A stretch of 64,000 nt of DNA from Burkholderia multivorans ATCC BAA-247 (lineage in GTDB: Bacteria > Pseudomonadota > Gammaproteobacteria > Burkholderiales > Burkholderiaceae): positions 186,001-250,000 of the forward strand of contig NZ_CP009831.1 in assembly GCF_000959525.1 (NCBI RefSeq). The letters run 5' to 3'. The notes beneath the pieces are model-generated. The model was not told the DNA's origin. It saw only the letters and a list, made by a program, of their open reading frames with translations, and did no database searches. Below are positions 9,284 through 20,424 of the stretch, in pieces (position 1 is the stretch's first letter; the number at the start of each line of letters is the position of its first letter). The position numbers and the translations under genes were made by a program.

Positions 9284-11458
9284 ATGATCGACCATGACGG
9301 ACTGCAAGTCGCGCCAGCGCTGAGCCAGTTCATCGAAAACGAAGCGCTGCCGGGCACCGGCATCGACACGGCCGCGTTCTGGCGCGGCTTCTCCGCACTG
9401 GTGCACGACCTTGCGCCGCGCAACCGCGAGCTGCTCGCCGAGCGCGACCGTCTGCAAAGCGAACTCGACGCCTGGCATCGCGCGCACCCCGGCCCGGTGC
9501 GCGACCTCGCCGCCTATCGCGCGTTCCTCGAGCAGATCGGCTACCTGGTGCCGACGCCGGCCAACGTCGCGGCTACGACCGCGAACGTCGACAGCGAAAT
9601 CGCGACGCAGGCCGGCCCGCAGCTCGTCGTGCCGCTGTCGAACGCGCGCTATGCGCTGAACGCGGCAAACGCGCGCTGGGGCAGCCTGTACGACGCGCTG
9701 TACGGCACCGACGCGCTGCCGGAAGACAACGGCGCCGAGCGCACCGCAACGTACAACCCGACGCGCGGCCAGCGCGTGATCGACTACGCGCGCAACGTGC
9801 TCGACAACGCGGCGCCGCTCGCCGGTGCGTCGCACCGCGACGCGCTGCGCTATCGCGTGCAGGACGGCCAGCTCGCCGTCGAGACCGGCAAGGGCATCGT
9901 GCACCTCGCGCAGCCCGCGCAATTCGTCGGCTATCAGGGCGCGGCCGATGCACCCGCCGCGATCCTGCTGAAGCACAACGGGCTCCATCTCGAGATCCAG
10001 ATCGACGGATCGACGCCGATCGGCCGCGCGGACGTCGCGAACGTGAAGGACGTCGTGCTCGAAGCGGCGGTCAGCACGATCATCGACTGCGAGGATTCGG
10101 TCGCGGCCGTCGACGCCGAGGACAAGGTGCAGCTGTACCGCAACTGGCTCGGGCTGATGCAGGGCACGCTGGTGGAGGAAGTGTCGAAGGGCGGCAAGAC
10201 GTTCACGCGCCGCCTGAACGCGGACCGCGAATACACGACGCCCGACGGCGGCACGCTGACGCTGCACGGCCGCTCGCTGCTGTTCGTGCGCAACGTCGGG
10301 CACCTGATGACGATCGGCGCGGTGCTCGATCGCGACGGCAACGAGATTCCGGAAGGCATCCTCGACGGCGTCGTCACGACGCTCTGCGCGCTGCACGACC
10401 TGAAGTCGAAGCGCAATTCGCGCACCGGCTCGATCTACATCGTGAAGCCGAAGATGCACGGCCCGGCCGAAGTCGCGTTCGCCGATACGCTGTTCGCGCG
10501 CATCGAGGATCTGTACGGGCTGCCGCGCAATACGCTGAAGATGGGCATCATGGACGAGGAGCGCCGCACCAGCGTGAACCTCGCCGCCTGCATCGCGGCC
10601 GCGGCCGCGCGCGTCGCATTCATCAACACGGGCTTCCTCGACCGCACCGGCGACGAGATGCACAGCGCGATGGAAGCGGGGCCGATGATCCGCAAGGGCG
10701 ACATGAAGTCGTCCGCGTGGATCGCCGCGTACGAGCGCAACAACGTGCTCGCGGGGCTGTCGGCCGGGCTGCGCGGGCGCGCGCAGATCGGCAAGGGGAT
10801 GTGGGCGATGCCCGACCTGATGCACGCGATGCTGGAACAAAAGATCGCGCATCCGCGCGCGGGCGCGAACACCGCATGGGTGCCCTCGCCGACCGCCGCG
10901 ACGCTGCATGCGCTGCACTACCATCTCGTCGACGTGCAGGCCGTCCAGCAGGCACTCGAAAAGACGCCGTACGCAAGCGAGCGCGACGCGCTGCTCGACG
11001 GGCTGCTGACCGTGCCGGTCGTCGAGCGTGCCGCGTGGAGCGACGAAGAGATCCTGCGCGAAGTCGAAAACAACGCGCAGGGCATTCTCGGCTACGTCGT
11101 GCGGTGGGTCGAACAGGGCGTCGGCTGCTCGAAGGTGCCCGACATCCACGACGTCGGCCTGATGGAAGACCGCGCCACGCTGCGCATCTCGAGCCAGCAC
11201 ATCGCGAACTGGCTGCGTCACGGCGTGATCACCGAGGCATTCGTGCTCGACGTGTTCCGGCGGATGGCGCGCGTCGTCGACCAGCAAAACGCGGGCGACC
11301 CGAACTATCGTCCGATGGCGCCCGACTACGATCGGTCGGTCGCGTTCCAGGCTGCCTGCGCGCTCGCGCTGCAGGGCACGTCGCAGCCGAGCGGCTATAC
11401 GGAGCCGCTGCTGCACCGGTTCCGGCTCGCGTTCAAGGCGCAGCAGGCACAGGCCTAA
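9284..11458 (+). CDS. glcB: Malate synthase G
   Basis: 724 residues, matching the single-chain MSG isoform (about 720). It condenses glyoxylate with acetyl-CoA to give malate, allowing growth on glycolate, acetate or fatty acids. Recognisable segments include the amino-terminal FWRGF, the Mg-binding ECEDSV-like motif here [31 protein letters not shown], the [10 protein letters not shown] loop, and the [11 protein letters not shown] stretch. GGGAGG lies eight bases before the ATG at 9284. It follows the GlcG-like gene, probably as one operon, and ends at a strong terminator. The isocitrate lyase gene is not in the window. Confidence 0.97.
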   Translation: MIDHDGLQVAPALSQFIENEALPGTGIDTAAFWRGFSALVHDLAPRNRELLAERDRLQSELDAWHRAHPGPVRDLAAYRAFLEQIGYLVPTPANVAATTANVDSEIATQAGPQLVVPLSNARYALNAANARWGSLYDALYGTDALPEDNGAERTATYNPTRGQRVIDYARNVLDNAAPLAGASHRDALRYRVQDGQLAVETGKGIVHLAQPAQFVGYQGAADAPAAILLKHNGLHLEIQIDGSTPIGRADVANVKDVVLEAAVSTIIDCEDSVAAVDAEDKVQLYRNWLGLMQGTLVEEVSKGGKTFTRRLNADREYTTPDGGTLTLHGRSLLFVRNVGHLMTIGAVLDRDGNEIPEGILDGVVTTLCALHDLKSKRNSRTGSIYIVKPKMHGPAEVAFADTLFARIEDLYGLPRNTLKMGIMDEERRTSVNLAACIAAAAARVAFINTGFLDRTGDEMHSAMEAGPMIRKGDMKSSAWIAAYERNNVLAGLSAGLRGRAQIGKGMWAMPDLMHAMLEQKIAHPRAGANTAWVPSPTAATLHALHYHLVDVQAVQQALEKTPYASERDALLDGLLTVPVVERAAWSDEEILREVENNAQGILGYVVRWVEQGVGCSKVPDIHDVGLMEDRATLRISSQHIANWLRHGVITEAFVLDVFRRMARVVDQQNAGDPNYRPMAPDYDRSVAFQAACALALQGTSQPSGYTEPLLHRFRLAFKAQQAQA

Positions 11459-11497
11459 GTGCGGAGGCGGGCGAGCGCCCGCATTGCGCGTGCTTCG

Positions 11498-11524
11498 ACG
11501 GGCGGCCACGGCCGCCCGTTTTTC
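11498..11524 (+). terminator. Intrinsic terminator after malate synthase G
   Basis: ACGGGCGGC-CAC-GGCCGCCCGT hairpin followed by a run of T, about 40 bases after the stop codon. Confidence 0.88.
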
Positions 11525-11920
11525 GTTTGCGCGGGCGCCGGCCTTCGTATGCGGCTGCATCGTCGCGCACCGCCGCGCACGCTCGCCGAACGCAAGCCGC
11601 CAAATCGCCGCGGCTTGACGCGGATCAATCGTTCGCGACCTTTTTCGCACGCTCCGACGTGCGCGTTATACTCAGTTCAATGCATCCCGCGACCGCCGCG
11701 CGCCCGAATCGGCGGTCAGGCTGTCACCGGATGCACGATCCGCCGGCCGGCTGTGCCGGCGCCTGCCGATCGTCGGCGCCCATCGTCTCCACCGACCGGG
11801 AGGGTGATGTCGGAACGCGCAGCACCCGCTTCGCGCGTCCGCCTGTTGTCCAGCCGCGTGCGATAGCGTGCCGGCTCGTCGTCAGCCTCCCTTGCGAACC
11901 ACCGCATCGGCGCGCCGCCG
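11525..11920. other. Intergenic region upstream of the diguanylate cyclase
   Basis: About 400 bases. A TATACT hexamer near 11668 may be the -10 of the following gene, without a clear -35. No gene or operator was recognised. Confidence 0.45.
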
Positions 11921-13510
11921 ATGCCCGACGATCCACGAACCATGGCAGAAACCGACTACGCAATGCCCCGCGAATCCGGCCTGACGAGCCGCGTCGCGAC
12001 GCACCTGCGCCGGCTGCTGCTGCCGCACCTGATCTTCTATTCCGGCCTGCTGATCGCACTGCTGCTGATGCTGCTGTGCGCAATCGTGCTGTACGAGGGC
12101 CGCATCGACGCGCGCGAGCGCGCACGCACGACGCTGCAGAATCTCGTGCTGATGGCGTCCTGGGACATCGAGCGCAACATCGAGATCTATTCGCTGTCGC
12201 TGCGGGCCGTCGTCGAAGGCGAAAACGATCCGGCGATCGTCGCGCTGCCGATGCCGTTGCGCCGGCAGGTGCTGTTCGACCGCGCGACGACCGCGCGCTA
12301 TCTCGGCGGCATCTATGTGCTCGACAGCCGCGGCAACATCGCGGTCGACGGCAAGAGCGACGTGCCGCGCAACGCGAATTTCGCGGACGCGCCGTACTTC
12401 ACCGTGCATCGCGACCGGCCCGACGTCGGGCTCTACGTCAGCGATCCATACCACTCGCGGCTGCGCGGCGGCTCGCCGAGCATCGCGCTCAGCCGGCGCA
12501 TCACGCGTGCGGACGGATCGTTCGGCGGCATCGCGGTGATGTCGATCCGCCTCGAATATTTCCGCGACCTGTTCTCGCGCCTCGCGCTCGGCGATCGCGG
12601 CGCGATGTCGCTGATCGGTACGAACGGCGTGATGGTGATGCGCGAGCCGTACGACGCGAAGATCGTCGGCCGCAACATCAGTCAGGCGAGCACGTTCCGT
12701 CAGTTCATGCGCGCGCGCGAAGGCAGCTTTTTCGATAGGGCGTCGATCGACGGCGTGCGGCGGCTGTATGCGTTCCGGCACCTCGACAACCTGCCGCTGA
12801 TCATGATGGTGGCCGAATCCGAGTCGGAGATCTATGCGGCGTGGTACGACCGCGCGATCCCGATCGGTTCGGCGATGGCGCTGCTTGCGCTGGGCTTCGT
12901 CGGGTTGTCGCTGCTGCTCGACGTGCAGTTGCGCAAGCGCCATCGCGCGGAAACCGAGCTGCAGGCGCTTGCGCGCACCGACGGCCTGACCGGGCTCGAC
13001 AACCGCCGGATGCTCGACGTGACGCTCGCGCGCGAATGGCGGCGCGCCGCGCGCTCGCAGCACGCGCTGTCGCTGCTGTTCGTCGACGTCGATCACTTCA
13101 AGCGCTACAACGACTCGCAGGGCCATCAGGCCGGCGACGACGCGCTCGCCGCGGTCGGCCGCTGCATCGCCGGCTGCCTGCGCCGCCCGGCCGACTATGC
13201 GGCCCGCTACGGCGGCGAGGAATTCGTCGTGATCCTGCCCGATATCGGCAGCGACGGCGCGGTGACCATCGCGGAGACGATCCGCACGAGCATTCTCGAA
13301 CTCGGGATCCGGCACGACGGCAGCGCGTTCGGCTGCCTGACCGCGAGCATCGGCGTCGCGACCTGCCGGCCGGACCGCGACGACAACATGCACGCCGCGC
13401 TGAAGCTCGCCGACGACGCGCTGTACCGCGCGAAGGAAACCGGCCGCAACCGCGTCGTCGTGCTCACGGCCGCGCACGCGGGCCGGCATTACGCGCCGCG
13501 CACGGCCTGA
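11921..13510 (+). CDS. Membrane-bound diguanylate cyclase with a periplasmic Cache sensor
   Basis: 529 residues. A transmembrane helix near 30-52, a periplasmic PDC/Cache domain (about 60-300), a second helix near 310-330 and a GGDEF domain (about 350-510). The active loop is GGEEF, and an RPAD inhibitory site sits five residues before it, so the enzyme should make c-di-GMP and be product-inhibited. The Cache part resembles those that bind small organic ligands; the ligand is unknown. The ATG at 11942 is an alternative start seven codons in; neither has a good ribosome site. The next genes, a Cache kinase and a response regulator, run in the same direction after about 120 bases. Confidence 0.92.
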   Translation: MPDDPRTMAETDYAMPRESGLTSRVATHLRRLLLPHLIFYSGLLIALLLMLLCAIVLYEGRIDARERARTTLQNLVLMASWDIERNIEIYSLSLRAVVEGENDPAIVALPMPLRRQVLFDRATTARYLGGIYVLDSRGNIAVDGKSDVPRNANFADAPYFTVHRDRPDVGLYVSDPYHSRLRGGSPSIALSRRITRADGSFGGIAVMSIRLEYFRDLFSRLALGDRGAMSLIGTNGVMVMREPYDAKIVGRNISQASTFRQFMRAREGSFFDRASIDGVRRLYAFRHLDNLPLIMMVAESESEIYAAWYDRAIPIGSAMALLALGFVGLSLLLDVQLRKRHRAETELQALARTDGLTGLDNRRMLDVTLAREWRRAARSQHALSLLFVDVDHFKRYNDSQGHQAGDDALAAVGRCIAGCLRRPADYAARYGGEEFVVILPDIGSDGAVTIAETIRTSILELGIRHDGSAFGCLTASIGVATCRPDRDDNMHAALKLADDALYRAKETGRNRVVVLTAAHAGRHYAPRTA

Positions 13511-13627
13511 GCGCACGCGCGCCGCACCCGCGCGCGCAAAATCGTCGACAATACCGGCTCGCTCCGCCGGCCGCGCGCCGGCGGCAAGCGTGCCGGCCGT
13601 CGCCGGCGCGCGTCCGTCCGCGTCACC

Positions 13628-15007
13628 ATGAAGCTCAAGGCCAAGATTTTCCTGCTGGCGATCGTGCCGTTCCTGCTCGCGATCGCCGGAATCGGTTTCG
13701 GCGTGCGCCAGCAGGCGACGTCGCTCGCGCGCACGCAGCATGCGACGATCCAGGCCGCGTATCTGTCGAGCAAGGAAGTCGAGCTGAAGCACTACGTCGA
13801 GCTCGCGACCAGCGCGATCATGCCGCTGTACGACGCGGCCGGCCGCAACGGGCGCGACGACGCGATGCTGCGCACGCAGGCGCTCGCGATGCTGCAGAAG
13901 ATGGATTTCGGCCCGGACGGCTATTTCTTCGTGTACGACCTGCACGGCAACGCGCTGATGCATCCGCGCGAGCCTGAGCGCGTCGGCCACAACTTCTGGA
14001 CGATGCGCGACCCGCAGGGCGCGCTGACGATCCAGCAGCTGATCGGCGCCGCGTCGCGCGGCGGCGGCTTCGTGCGCTACGTCTGGCAACGGCCGTCGAC
14101 CGGCAAGCCGGCGCCGAAGCTCGGCTACGTGGTCGCGCTCGAACGCTGGGGCTGGATGGTCGGCACCGGCATCTATCTCGACGACGTCGATACCGCACTG
14201 CAGCGGATCGACGCCCGCGCTTCCGCGAACATCGAGCGCACGATGAGCTGGCTGACCGCGATCGCGCTCACCGGCGCCGCGGCGATCGCCGTATGCGCGC
14301 TGGTGCTGAACGTCAGCGAGTCGCGCAGCGCCGATGCGAAGCTCAAGCAGCTCGCGCAGCGCGTCGTCGAATCGCAGGAGCAGGAGCGCGCGCGGCTGTC
14401 GCGCGAGCTGCACGACGGGATCAGCCAGATGATGGTGTCCGCGAAGCTGATGCTCGAATCGGCGCTCGCGCGCTTCGAGCGCGGCACGGTGCGCGTGCCG
14501 GAAGCCGAGCGCGCGCTCGCGTCCGGCGTCGTGCGGCTCGGCGACACGCTGCGCGAGGTGCGCCGCATCTCGCACGCGCTGCGCCCGGCGATGCTCGACG
14601 ATCTCGGCCTCGCGGCGGCGCTCGATCAGCTGATCCGCGAATTCGGCGCGCAAAGCGGCATCGACATCGGCTACACGCAGGTCGCGCACAGCGGCGCGCG
14701 GCCGCTGCCCGCAGCCGTGAACACCGCGCTGTTCCGGATCGCGCAGGAAGCGCTGAGCAACATCGTGCATCATGCGCACGCGTCGCGCGCGGCCGTCACG
14801 CTCGACGTCGGCGCGCAGTCGGTCACGCTGACGATCGCCGACAACGGCTGCGGCTTCGACGCCGTGCGCTCGCAGGCCGACGAGCGCCGCGGCATCGGGC
14901 TGCGCAACATGCGCGAGCGCCTCGACGCGCTCGGCGGCACGCTGACGATCACGTCGCAGGTCGGCCACACCGTCGTGGCCGCGCGCGTGCCGCTACGCGA
15001 CGCGTGA
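13628..15007 (+). CDS. NarL-family sensor histidine kinase with a single Cache domain
   Basis: 459 residues. An amino-terminal membrane helix (about 7-25), a periplasmic sCache_2 domain (about 35-195, with DGYFFVYDLHGNALMHP typical of the family), a second helix (about 205-228) and a HisKA_3 dimerisation segment with the phospho-acceptor histidine in ARLSRELHDGISQ. A HATPase domain ends the protein (ADNGCGFD, GIGLRNMRERL). It should phosphorylate the NarL-type regulator encoded 28 bases downstream. The Cache_2 domain is known for small carboxylate or amino-acid ligands; the ligand here cannot be named. Confidence 0.94.
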   Translation: MKLKAKIFLLAIVPFLLAIAGIGFGVRQQATSLARTQHATIQAAYLSSKEVELKHYVELATSAIMPLYDAAGRNGRDDAMLRTQALAMLQKMDFGPDGYFFVYDLHGNALMHPREPERVGHNFWTMRDPQGALTIQQLIGAASRGGGFVRYVWQRPSTGKPAPKLGYVVALERWGWMVGTGIYLDDVDTALQRIDARASANIERTMSWLTAIALTGAAAIAVCALVLNVSESRSADAKLKQLAQRVVESQEQERARLSRELHDGISQMMVSAKLMLESALARFERGTVRVPEAERALASGVVRLGDTLREVRRISHALRPAMLDDLGLAAALDQLIREFGAQSGIDIGYTQVAHSGARPLPAAVNTALFRIAQEALSNIVHHAHASRAAVTLDVGAQSVTLTIADNGCGFDAVRSQADERRGIGLRNMRERLDALGGTLTITSQVGHTVVAARVPLRDA

Positions 15008-15034
15008 CGCCTTACATCAGGAGACTCTTCGCTT

Positions 15035-15679
15035 ATGAGCGCCCCCGACACCGCCCGACCCGCCGCCCGGCTGCTGCTCGTCGACGATCATCCGCTCGTG
15101 CGCGACGGGCTGCGCATGCGGCTCGAAGCGGCCGATCTGTCCGTGGTCGGCGAAGCCGGCAACGCCGACGAGGCGCTTGCGCTCGCGGCCGAACTCGAGC
15201 CCGATCTCGCGCTGATGGACGTCGGCATGAACGGAATGAACGGCATCGCGCTGGCCGGCGTGTTCCACGAGCGATTTCCGGCGATCCGCGTGCTGATGCT
15301 GTCGATGCACGACAACGTCGAATACGTGACGCAAGCCGTGCGGGCGGGCGCGAGCGGCTATCTGCTGAAGGATTCGCCGGCCAGCGAGATCGTCCGCGCG
15401 ATCGGCGCGGTGCTCGCGGGGCAAACCTTCTTCAGCGAGGGGCTCGCCGCACGGATGATCCAGGCGAGCGCGGCCGCGTCGCCGCTCGACCGGCTGACGC
15501 CGCGCGAACGCGACATCCTCGATGCGCTCGCCGAAGGGCTGTCGAGCAAGCAGATCGCGCAGCAGACGGGGCTGTCGGTGCGCACGGTGGAAACGCACCG
15601 GCTCAACCTGAAACGCAAGCTCGACATCGAAGGGCAGGCCGAACTGATCAAGTTCGCGGTCGAGCATCGGCGGCGCTAG
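15035..15679 (+). CDS. NarL/FixJ-type response regulator
   Basis: 214 residues. Receiver domain at about 10-125 with the phospho-acceptor Asp in ALMDVGMNGMNG and the conserved Lys in LLKDSP. LuxR-type helix-turn-helix at about 148-210 (LTPRERDILDALAEGLSSKQIA). It is the cognate partner of the kinase immediately upstream, being co-directional and 28 bases away, with AGGAG before the ATG. Target genes are unknown. Confidence 0.95.
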   Translation: MSAPDTARPAARLLLVDDHPLVRDGLRMRLEAADLSVVGEAGNADEALALAAELEPDLALMDVGMNGMNGIALAGVFHERFPAIRVLMLSMHDNVEYVTQAVRAGASGYLLKDSPASEIVRAIGAVLAGQTFFSEGLAARMIQASAAASPLDRLTPRERDILDALAEGLSSKQIAQQTGLSVRTVETHRLNLKRKLDIEGQAELIKFAVEHRRR

Positions 15680-15802
15680 CGGCCGGGCGACGCGCGGCGT
15701 GGCGTCGTTCCGGGCGCGAAGTCGCCGCGCACGACGCGGGTACGGCTGCCGGCCGCTGACGCGCGCCGCCGCGACTGCGTCGCCGAAGCGGCGCGCACGC
15801 AA

Positions 15803-15829
15803 TAAAAAAGGACGCCCGAGGGCGTCCTT
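15803..15829 (-). terminator. Intrinsic terminator of the HpnM/MlaC-like gene
   Basis: Read on the minus strand, AAGGACGCCC-TCG-GGGCGTCCTT is followed by a run of T and then ATT. It lies 24 bases after the stop of the minus-strand gene. It may also stop transcripts from the convergent regulator gene. Confidence 0.88.
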
Positions 15830-15852
15830 GCTGCGAACCGCGGCTGCGCCGC

Positions 15853-16449
15853 TCAGTTCGTGCGGGAATTGTGCTTCTGCAGATACGCGATCAGGCCGTC
15901 GATGCCGCCCGACGCGAGCTGGCTCTTGAACTGCCCCTGATAGACCTGGATCAGCCACGCCCCGGACATGTCGATGTCGTAGATCTTCCAGTCGTTGCCG
16001 ACCTTGCCGAGCCGGTAGCCGACCGACTGGCTGTCGCCCGGCGTCGTGACCGTCGACTGCACGAGCGCGTCGGCGCCCGACGTGCCGCCGGCCTTGAACG
16101 AGAACTTCGCGTCCTGGTTGCCGAGCTGCGCGAGCGATGCGGCGTACGTGCGCGTCATCAGCAGCCGGAACTGCTTGTAGAGCTCCTGCTGCTGTTGCGG
16201 CGTCGCCTGCTTCCACGCGTCGCCGACCGCGATGCGCGTCGTGCGCTCGAAGTTCGTCGCGGGCAGGAAGCGCTGCTCGACGACCTGCGTGATCTTCGCC
16301 ATGTCGCCGCCGCGTGCGGCCGGATCGGCCTTCATCGCGTTGACGGTACCTTCGACCGCATGGCGGACGATGTCGACCGGCGCGCTCTGCGCGAAAGCGG
16401 AAACCGACACGGCGGCCGCGGCGAGGAAAGCAAACAGATGACGTTTCAT
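15853..16449 (-). CDS. hpnM: Periplasmic lipid-binding protein of the MlaC/HpnM family
   Basis: 198 residues. A signal peptide ends at about residue 20 (AVSVSAFA-QS). The mature part is a MlaC/Ttg2D lipid-carrier fold, with FLPATNFERTTRIAVGDAW and the conserved YDIDMSGAWLIQVYQGQF near the end. MlaC proteins ferry phospholipids between membranes. The close HpnM relatives are linked to hopanoid genes. The gene is divergent from hpnN and two genes from mlaA, which favours the HpnM name; a general Mla role cannot be excluded. The start at 16449 gives the intact signal peptide; longer frames lack one. A TATACT hexamer upstream on this strand could be the -10. Confidence 0.85.
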   Translation of the reverse strand: MKRHLFAFLAAAAVSVSAFAQSAPVDIVRHAVEGTVNAMKADPAARGGDMAKITQVVEQRFLPATNFERTTRIAVGDAWKQATPQQQQELYKQFRLLMTRTYAASLAQLGNQDAKFSFKAGGTSGADALVQSTVTTPGDSQSVGYRLGKVGNDWKIYDIDMSGAWLIQVYQGQFKSQLASGGIDGLIAYLQKHNSRTN

Positions 16450-16767
16450 ACGGATATCGCACTCGATGAGAAAAACGGCCGGCTCGTTTGCACCGGCTGA
16501 TGGCGCAAAGTATAGCGGGCCTGACGCGCACCTGCCGTGCGGCGACCGAACTGTTACCTTTGCGCCCCTTTTGTCACAAAGCCCGGCAGCGTGCGGCGCC
16601 GCGCGATTATGTAAGCGTCCCTTTATAAACGCGTGTTCGCCCATGCCGATTCGTGCCTGGGCGAGCAAATATCCTTCCCGCCCCAAAACGCGTCAACGTC
16701 ACGACCCCGGCGCCGTCGCGCCGGTATACTCATTGCTTTGCCCTTGCCAGCCCCTCCCCACCGCCAC
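16450..16767. other. Divergent promoter region between hpnM and hpnN
   Basis: 318 bases. TATACT-like hexamers face each direction (about 16511-16516 toward hpnM and 16731-16736 toward hpnN), but -35 elements are poor. A short AT-richer stretch lies near 16600-16630. No gene seen. Confidence 0.45.
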
Positions 16768-19401
16768 ATGGTGACATCTCTCATCGTCCGACTCGTCGCG
16801 TGGTCGGTACGACGCCCGGTCTGGGTCGTCGTACTGTCGCTGCTGATTGCCGCGTTCAGCGGCGTCTATGTTGCGCGTCACTTCAAGATCAATACCGACA
16901 TCAGCAAGCTGGTCGATGCGGAGCCGCAATGGGCGGCGCTCAGTCAGGCGGTCGATCGCGCGTTCCCGCAGCGCAACGGCACGATCCTCGCGGTCGTCGA
17001 GGCGCCCGCGCCCGAGTTCGCGACCGCGGCCGCGCATGCGCTGACCGAATCGCTGCAGAAGCAGGCCGCGGCCGGCCGGATCGGGCCCGTCGCCGAGCCG
17101 GGCGGCGGTCCGTTCTTCGAGCACAACGGGCTGCTGTTCCTGTCGCCGCAGCAGGTCGCCGACACGACGTCGCAGCTCGCGAGCGCGCGCCCGCTCGTCA
17201 ACGAACTCGCGAAGAATCCGAGCCTCACGGGGCTCGCGACGACGCTGTCGACGACGCTCGGCCAGCCGCTGCTGACCGGGCAGGTGAAGCTGCCGTCGAT
17301 GGCGAAGCTGCTCTCGCGCAGCGCCGCGACCGTCGACGACGTGCTCGCCGGCAAGCCCGCCGCGTTCTCGTGGCGCGCGCTCGTCGACAACGATGCCGCG
17401 CGGCAGCCGGCGCGCGCGTTCGTGACCGTGCAGCCGGTGGTCAACTACGGCGCGCTGAAGGCCGGCGCGCAGACGAGCGACGTGATCCGCGAAACCGCGC
17501 GCGCGCTCGATCTCGAGAAGCGCTACGGCGCGGTCGTGCGGCTGACCGGCGAACAGCCGCTCGCCGACGACGAATTCTCGTCGGTCGAAGACGGCGCGGC
17601 GCTGAACGGCGTCGTCACGCTGCTCGTCGTGTTCGTCATCCTCTGGCTTGCGCTGCGCTCGAAGCGCATGATCGCGTCGGTGCTCGTCACGCTGTTCGTC
17701 GGGCTCGTCGTCACCGCGGCGCTCGGGCTCGCGATGGTCGGCTCGCTGAACATGATCTCGGTCGCGTTCATGGTGCTGTTCGTCGGCCTCGGCGTCGACT
17801 TCTCGATCCAGTACGGCGTGAAGTACCGCGAAGAGCGCTTTCGCGACGAGCGCATCGACCACGCGCTGATCGGTGCCGCGCACTCGATGGGCATGCCGCT
17901 CGCGCTCGCCACCACGGCCGTCGCCGCGAGCTTCTTCTCGTTCATTCCGACCGCGTATCGCGGCGTGTCGGAGCTCGGGCTGATCGCCGGCGTCGGGATG
18001 TTCGTCGCGCTGCTGACGACGCTGACGCTGCTGCCCGCGCTGCTGCGCCTGTTCGCGCCGCCGGGCGAATCGAAGACGCCCGGCTTTCCGTGGCTCGCGC
18101 CCGTCGACGACTATCTCGATCGCCACCGCAAGCCGATCCTGATCGGCACGCTCGCGGTCGTGATCGGCGCGCTGCCGCTGCTCGCGTTCCTGCATTTCGA
18201 CTTCAACCCGCTGCATCTGAAAGACCCGCACAGCGAATCGATGTCGACGCTGCTCGCGCTGAAGGATTCGCCCGAAGCGGCCGTCAACGACGTGACGCTG
18301 CTCGCACCGTCGCTCGCCGATGCCGACGCGGCCGCGAAACGCCTCGACGCGCTGCCCGAAGTCGGCCGCACGACGACGCTGTCGACGTTCATCCCCGCCG
18401 ATCAGCCGGAAAAACGCGCGGCGATCGCGACGGCCGCGAGCACGCTGCTGCCCGCGCTCACGCAGCCGCCCGCGCCGCCCGCCACCGACGCGCAGCGCGT
18501 CGCCGCCCTCAAGCGCGCGTCGGATCTGCTCGGCTACGCGGCCGAAGATCATCCGGGGCCGGGCGCCGCGGCCGCGCAGCACCTGTCGCAGTCGCTCGCG
18601 AAACTCGCGGCCGCCGACAGCGCGACGCGCGACCGCGCGGAGCGCGCTTTCGCCGACACGTTGCGCATCGCGCTGAATCAGCTCGCGGCGCTGCTGCAGC
18701 CGCAGGAGATCACGCGCGACACGCTGCCGCCGCCGCTCGTGCGCGACTGGGTCGCCCCCGACGGCAAGGCGCTCGTGCAGATTTCGCCGAAGGTGCCGAA
18801 GGGCGTCGACCCGAACGACGACACGATGCTGCGCCACTTCGCGACCGCCGTGAAAGCGGCCGAACCGGGCGCGATCGGCGGGCCGATCTCGATCCTGCAT
18901 TCGGCGAATACGATCATCAGCGCGTTCCTGCACGCGGCGCTGTGGTCGATCATCTCGATCACGATCCTGCTGTGGATCACGCTGCGCCGTTTCGGCGACG
19001 TGCTGCGCACGCTGGTGCCGCTGCTCGTGTCGGGGATCGTCACGCTCGAGATGTGCGTGGTGCTCGGCATGTCGCTGAACTTCGCGAACATCATCGCGCT
19101 GCCGCTGATGCTCGGCGTCGGCGTCGCGTTCAAGGTGTATTTCGTGATGGCGTGGCGCGCGGGGCAAACCGGCCTGCTGCATTCGAGCCTGACCCACGCG
19201 GTGCTGTTCAGCGCCGCGACGACCGCGACCGCGTTCGGCAGCCTGTGGCTGTCGCATCATCCGGGTACGTCGAGCATGGGCAAGCTGCTCGCGCTGGCGC
19301 TGACCTGTACGCTGATCGGCGCCGTCGTGTTTCAGCCCGTCCTGATGGGCAAACCGCGCGTGAAGCGCGCGAAGAACCAAGCGCAAGGAATCAATGAATA
19401 A
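16768..19401 (+). CDS. hpnN: Hopanoid-associated RND transporter HpnN
   Basis: 877 residues, the length of HpnN (MMPL/RND superfamily). A first helix near 15-35, a large periplasmic loop, then a six-helix block around 275-455 ([18 protein letters not shown] after the fourth helix), a second loop and a second block from about 710 to the end ([20 protein letters not shown]). HpnN is known in other bacteria to move hopanoids from the inner to the outer membrane, using the proton gradient. The ATG at 16768 is chosen because it places the first membrane helix at the usual distance. It overlaps the start of mlaA by eight bases, so the two are translationally coupled; MlaA may act at the outer-membrane end of the same lipid route (inference). 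Confidence 0.92.
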   Translation: MVTSLIVRLVAWSVRRPVWVVVLSLLIAAFSGVYVARHFKINTDISKLVDAEPQWAALSQAVDRAFPQRNGTILAVVEAPAPEFATAAAHALTESLQKQAAAGRIGPVAEPGGGPFFEHNGLLFLSPQQVADTTSQLASARPLVNELAKNPSLTGLATTLSTTLGQPLLTGQVKLPSMAKLLSRSAATVDDVLAGKPAAFSWRALVDNDAARQPARAFVTVQPVVNYGALKAGAQTSDVIRETARALDLEKRYGAVVRLTGEQPLADDEFSSVEDGAALNGVVTLLVVFVILWLALRSKRMIASVLVTLFVGLVVTAALGLAMVGSLNMISVAFMVLFVGLGVDFSIQYGVKYREERFRDERIDHALIGAAHSMGMPLALATTAVAASFFSFIPTAYRGVSELGLIAGVGMFVALLTTLTLLPALLRLFAPPGESKTPGFPWLAPVDDYLDRHRKPILIGTLAVVIGALPLLAFLHFDFNPLHLKDPHSESMSTLLALKDSPEAAVNDVTLLAPSLADADAAAKRLDALPEVGRTTTLSTFIPADQPEKRAAIATAASTLLPALTQPPAPPATDAQRVAALKRASDLLGYAAEDHPGPGAAAAQHLSQSLAKLAAADSATRDRAERAFADTLRIALNQLAALLQPQEITRDTLPPPLVRDWVAPDGKALVQISPKVPKGVDPNDDTMLRHFATAVKAAEPGAIGGPISILHSANTIISAFLHAALWSIISITILLWITLRRFGDVLRTLVPLLVSGIVTLEMCVVLGMSLNFANIIALPLMLGVGVAFKVYFVMAWRAGQTGLLHSSLTHAVLFSAATTATAFGSLWLSHHPGTSSMGKLLALALTCTLIGAVVFQPVLMGKPRVKRAKNQAQGINE

Positions 19402-20395
19402 CATGCGAATCATCGCGGTGACCGTCGCCGCAAGCGCGATGCTGTCCGGCTGCGCGACGGGACCCAACCGCAACCCCAACGACCCGCTCGAGCCGATGAA
19501 CCGCGCGATGTACAAGTTCAACGACACCGTCGACGAGCACATCGCGGTGCCGATCGCGAAGGGCTACCAGAAGATCACGCCGACGCCGCTGCGTACCGCG
19601 ATCAGCAACTTCTTCTCGAACCTCGGCGATCTCGGCAACATGGCGAACAACCTGCTGCAGCTGCGGATCACCGATGCGACGCAGGATCTGATGCGCGTCG
19701 CGATGAACTCGGTGTTCGGCATGGCCGGGCTGATCGACATCGCGACGCCCGCGGGGCTGCCGAAGCATCACCAGGACTTCGGGCTGACGCTCGCGCGCTG
19801 GGGCGTGCCGTCGGGCCCGTACCTCGTGCTGCCGGTGTTCGGGCCGAGCACGTTCCGCGACGGCGTCGGGCGCGCGGTCGACGTGCGCTTCAACCTGCTG
19901 AACTACATCGAGCCGGCTGCGCGCAATCCGATGTACGTGATGCAGTTCATCAGCGCGCGTTCCGACCTGCTCGGCGCGACCGATCTGCTGAAGCAGGCCG
20001 CGCTCGATCCGTATTCGTTCGTGCGCGACGCGTATCTGCAGCAGCGCAAGTCGCTCACGTACCGCGGCCAGTCGTCGGCCGGGGTGCCGAGCTACAACGA
20101 GCCGGGCGAAGCGGGCGCCGTGCCGGCAGCGACGCCGGCCGCGCCGGGGCTGCCCACTTACGAGGATCCGGGCGAGTCGGGCGGCACGGGTGGCGGCGCG
20201 CCGAACAACGCGCCGGCCGCGCCGGGATTGCCGCAGTACGACGATCCGGGCGCGGACACCGCGACGCCGGCCAGCGCCCCGGCTGCCGCGTCGGCCACCG
20301 CACCGGCCGGCTCGACGACGGCACCGGCCGCGAGCGGCGCGCCGATCGCGCCGGCGATGCCGACCGTGCCCGCAAGCAGTCCGGCCGCGCAGTAA
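19394..20395 (+). CDS. mlaA: MlaA/VacJ-family outer-membrane lipoprotein with a repetitive tail
   Basis: 333 residues. A lipoprotein signal with lipobox LSGC (Cys near residue 20). Residues about 30-225 are the MlaA/VacJ domain, with [15 protein letters not shown] and [24 protein letters not shown]. Such proteins extract or move phospholipids at the outer membrane. The remaining 100 residues are Pro/Ala-rich and contain three copies of a short unit, (S/T)Y-(N/E/D)-(E/D)-PG, preceded by Gly- or Val-Pro. This tail is absent from Escherichia coli MlaA. The start overlaps hpnN, indicating coupled translation. The gene ends 29 bases from the convergent tssM. Confidence 0.93.
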   Translation: MNNMRIIAVTVAASAMLSGCATGPNRNPNDPLEPMNRAMYKFNDTVDEHIAVPIAKGYQKITPTPLRTAISNFFSNLGDLGNMANNLLQLRITDATQDLMRVAMNSVFGMAGLIDIATPAGLPKHHQDFGLTLARWGVPSGPYLVLPVFGPSTFRDGVGRAVDVRFNLLNYIEPAARNPMYVMQFISARSDLLGATDLLKQAALDPYSFVRDAYLQQRKSLTYRGQSSAGVPSYNEPGEAGAVPAATPAAPGLPTYEDPGESGGTGGGAPNNAPAAPGLPQYDDPGADTATPASAPAAASATAPAGSTTAPAASGAPIAPAMPTVPASSPAAQ

Positions 20396-20424
20396 GGTCG
20401 GCGGCCTCGACGCTCGCTACGCTC

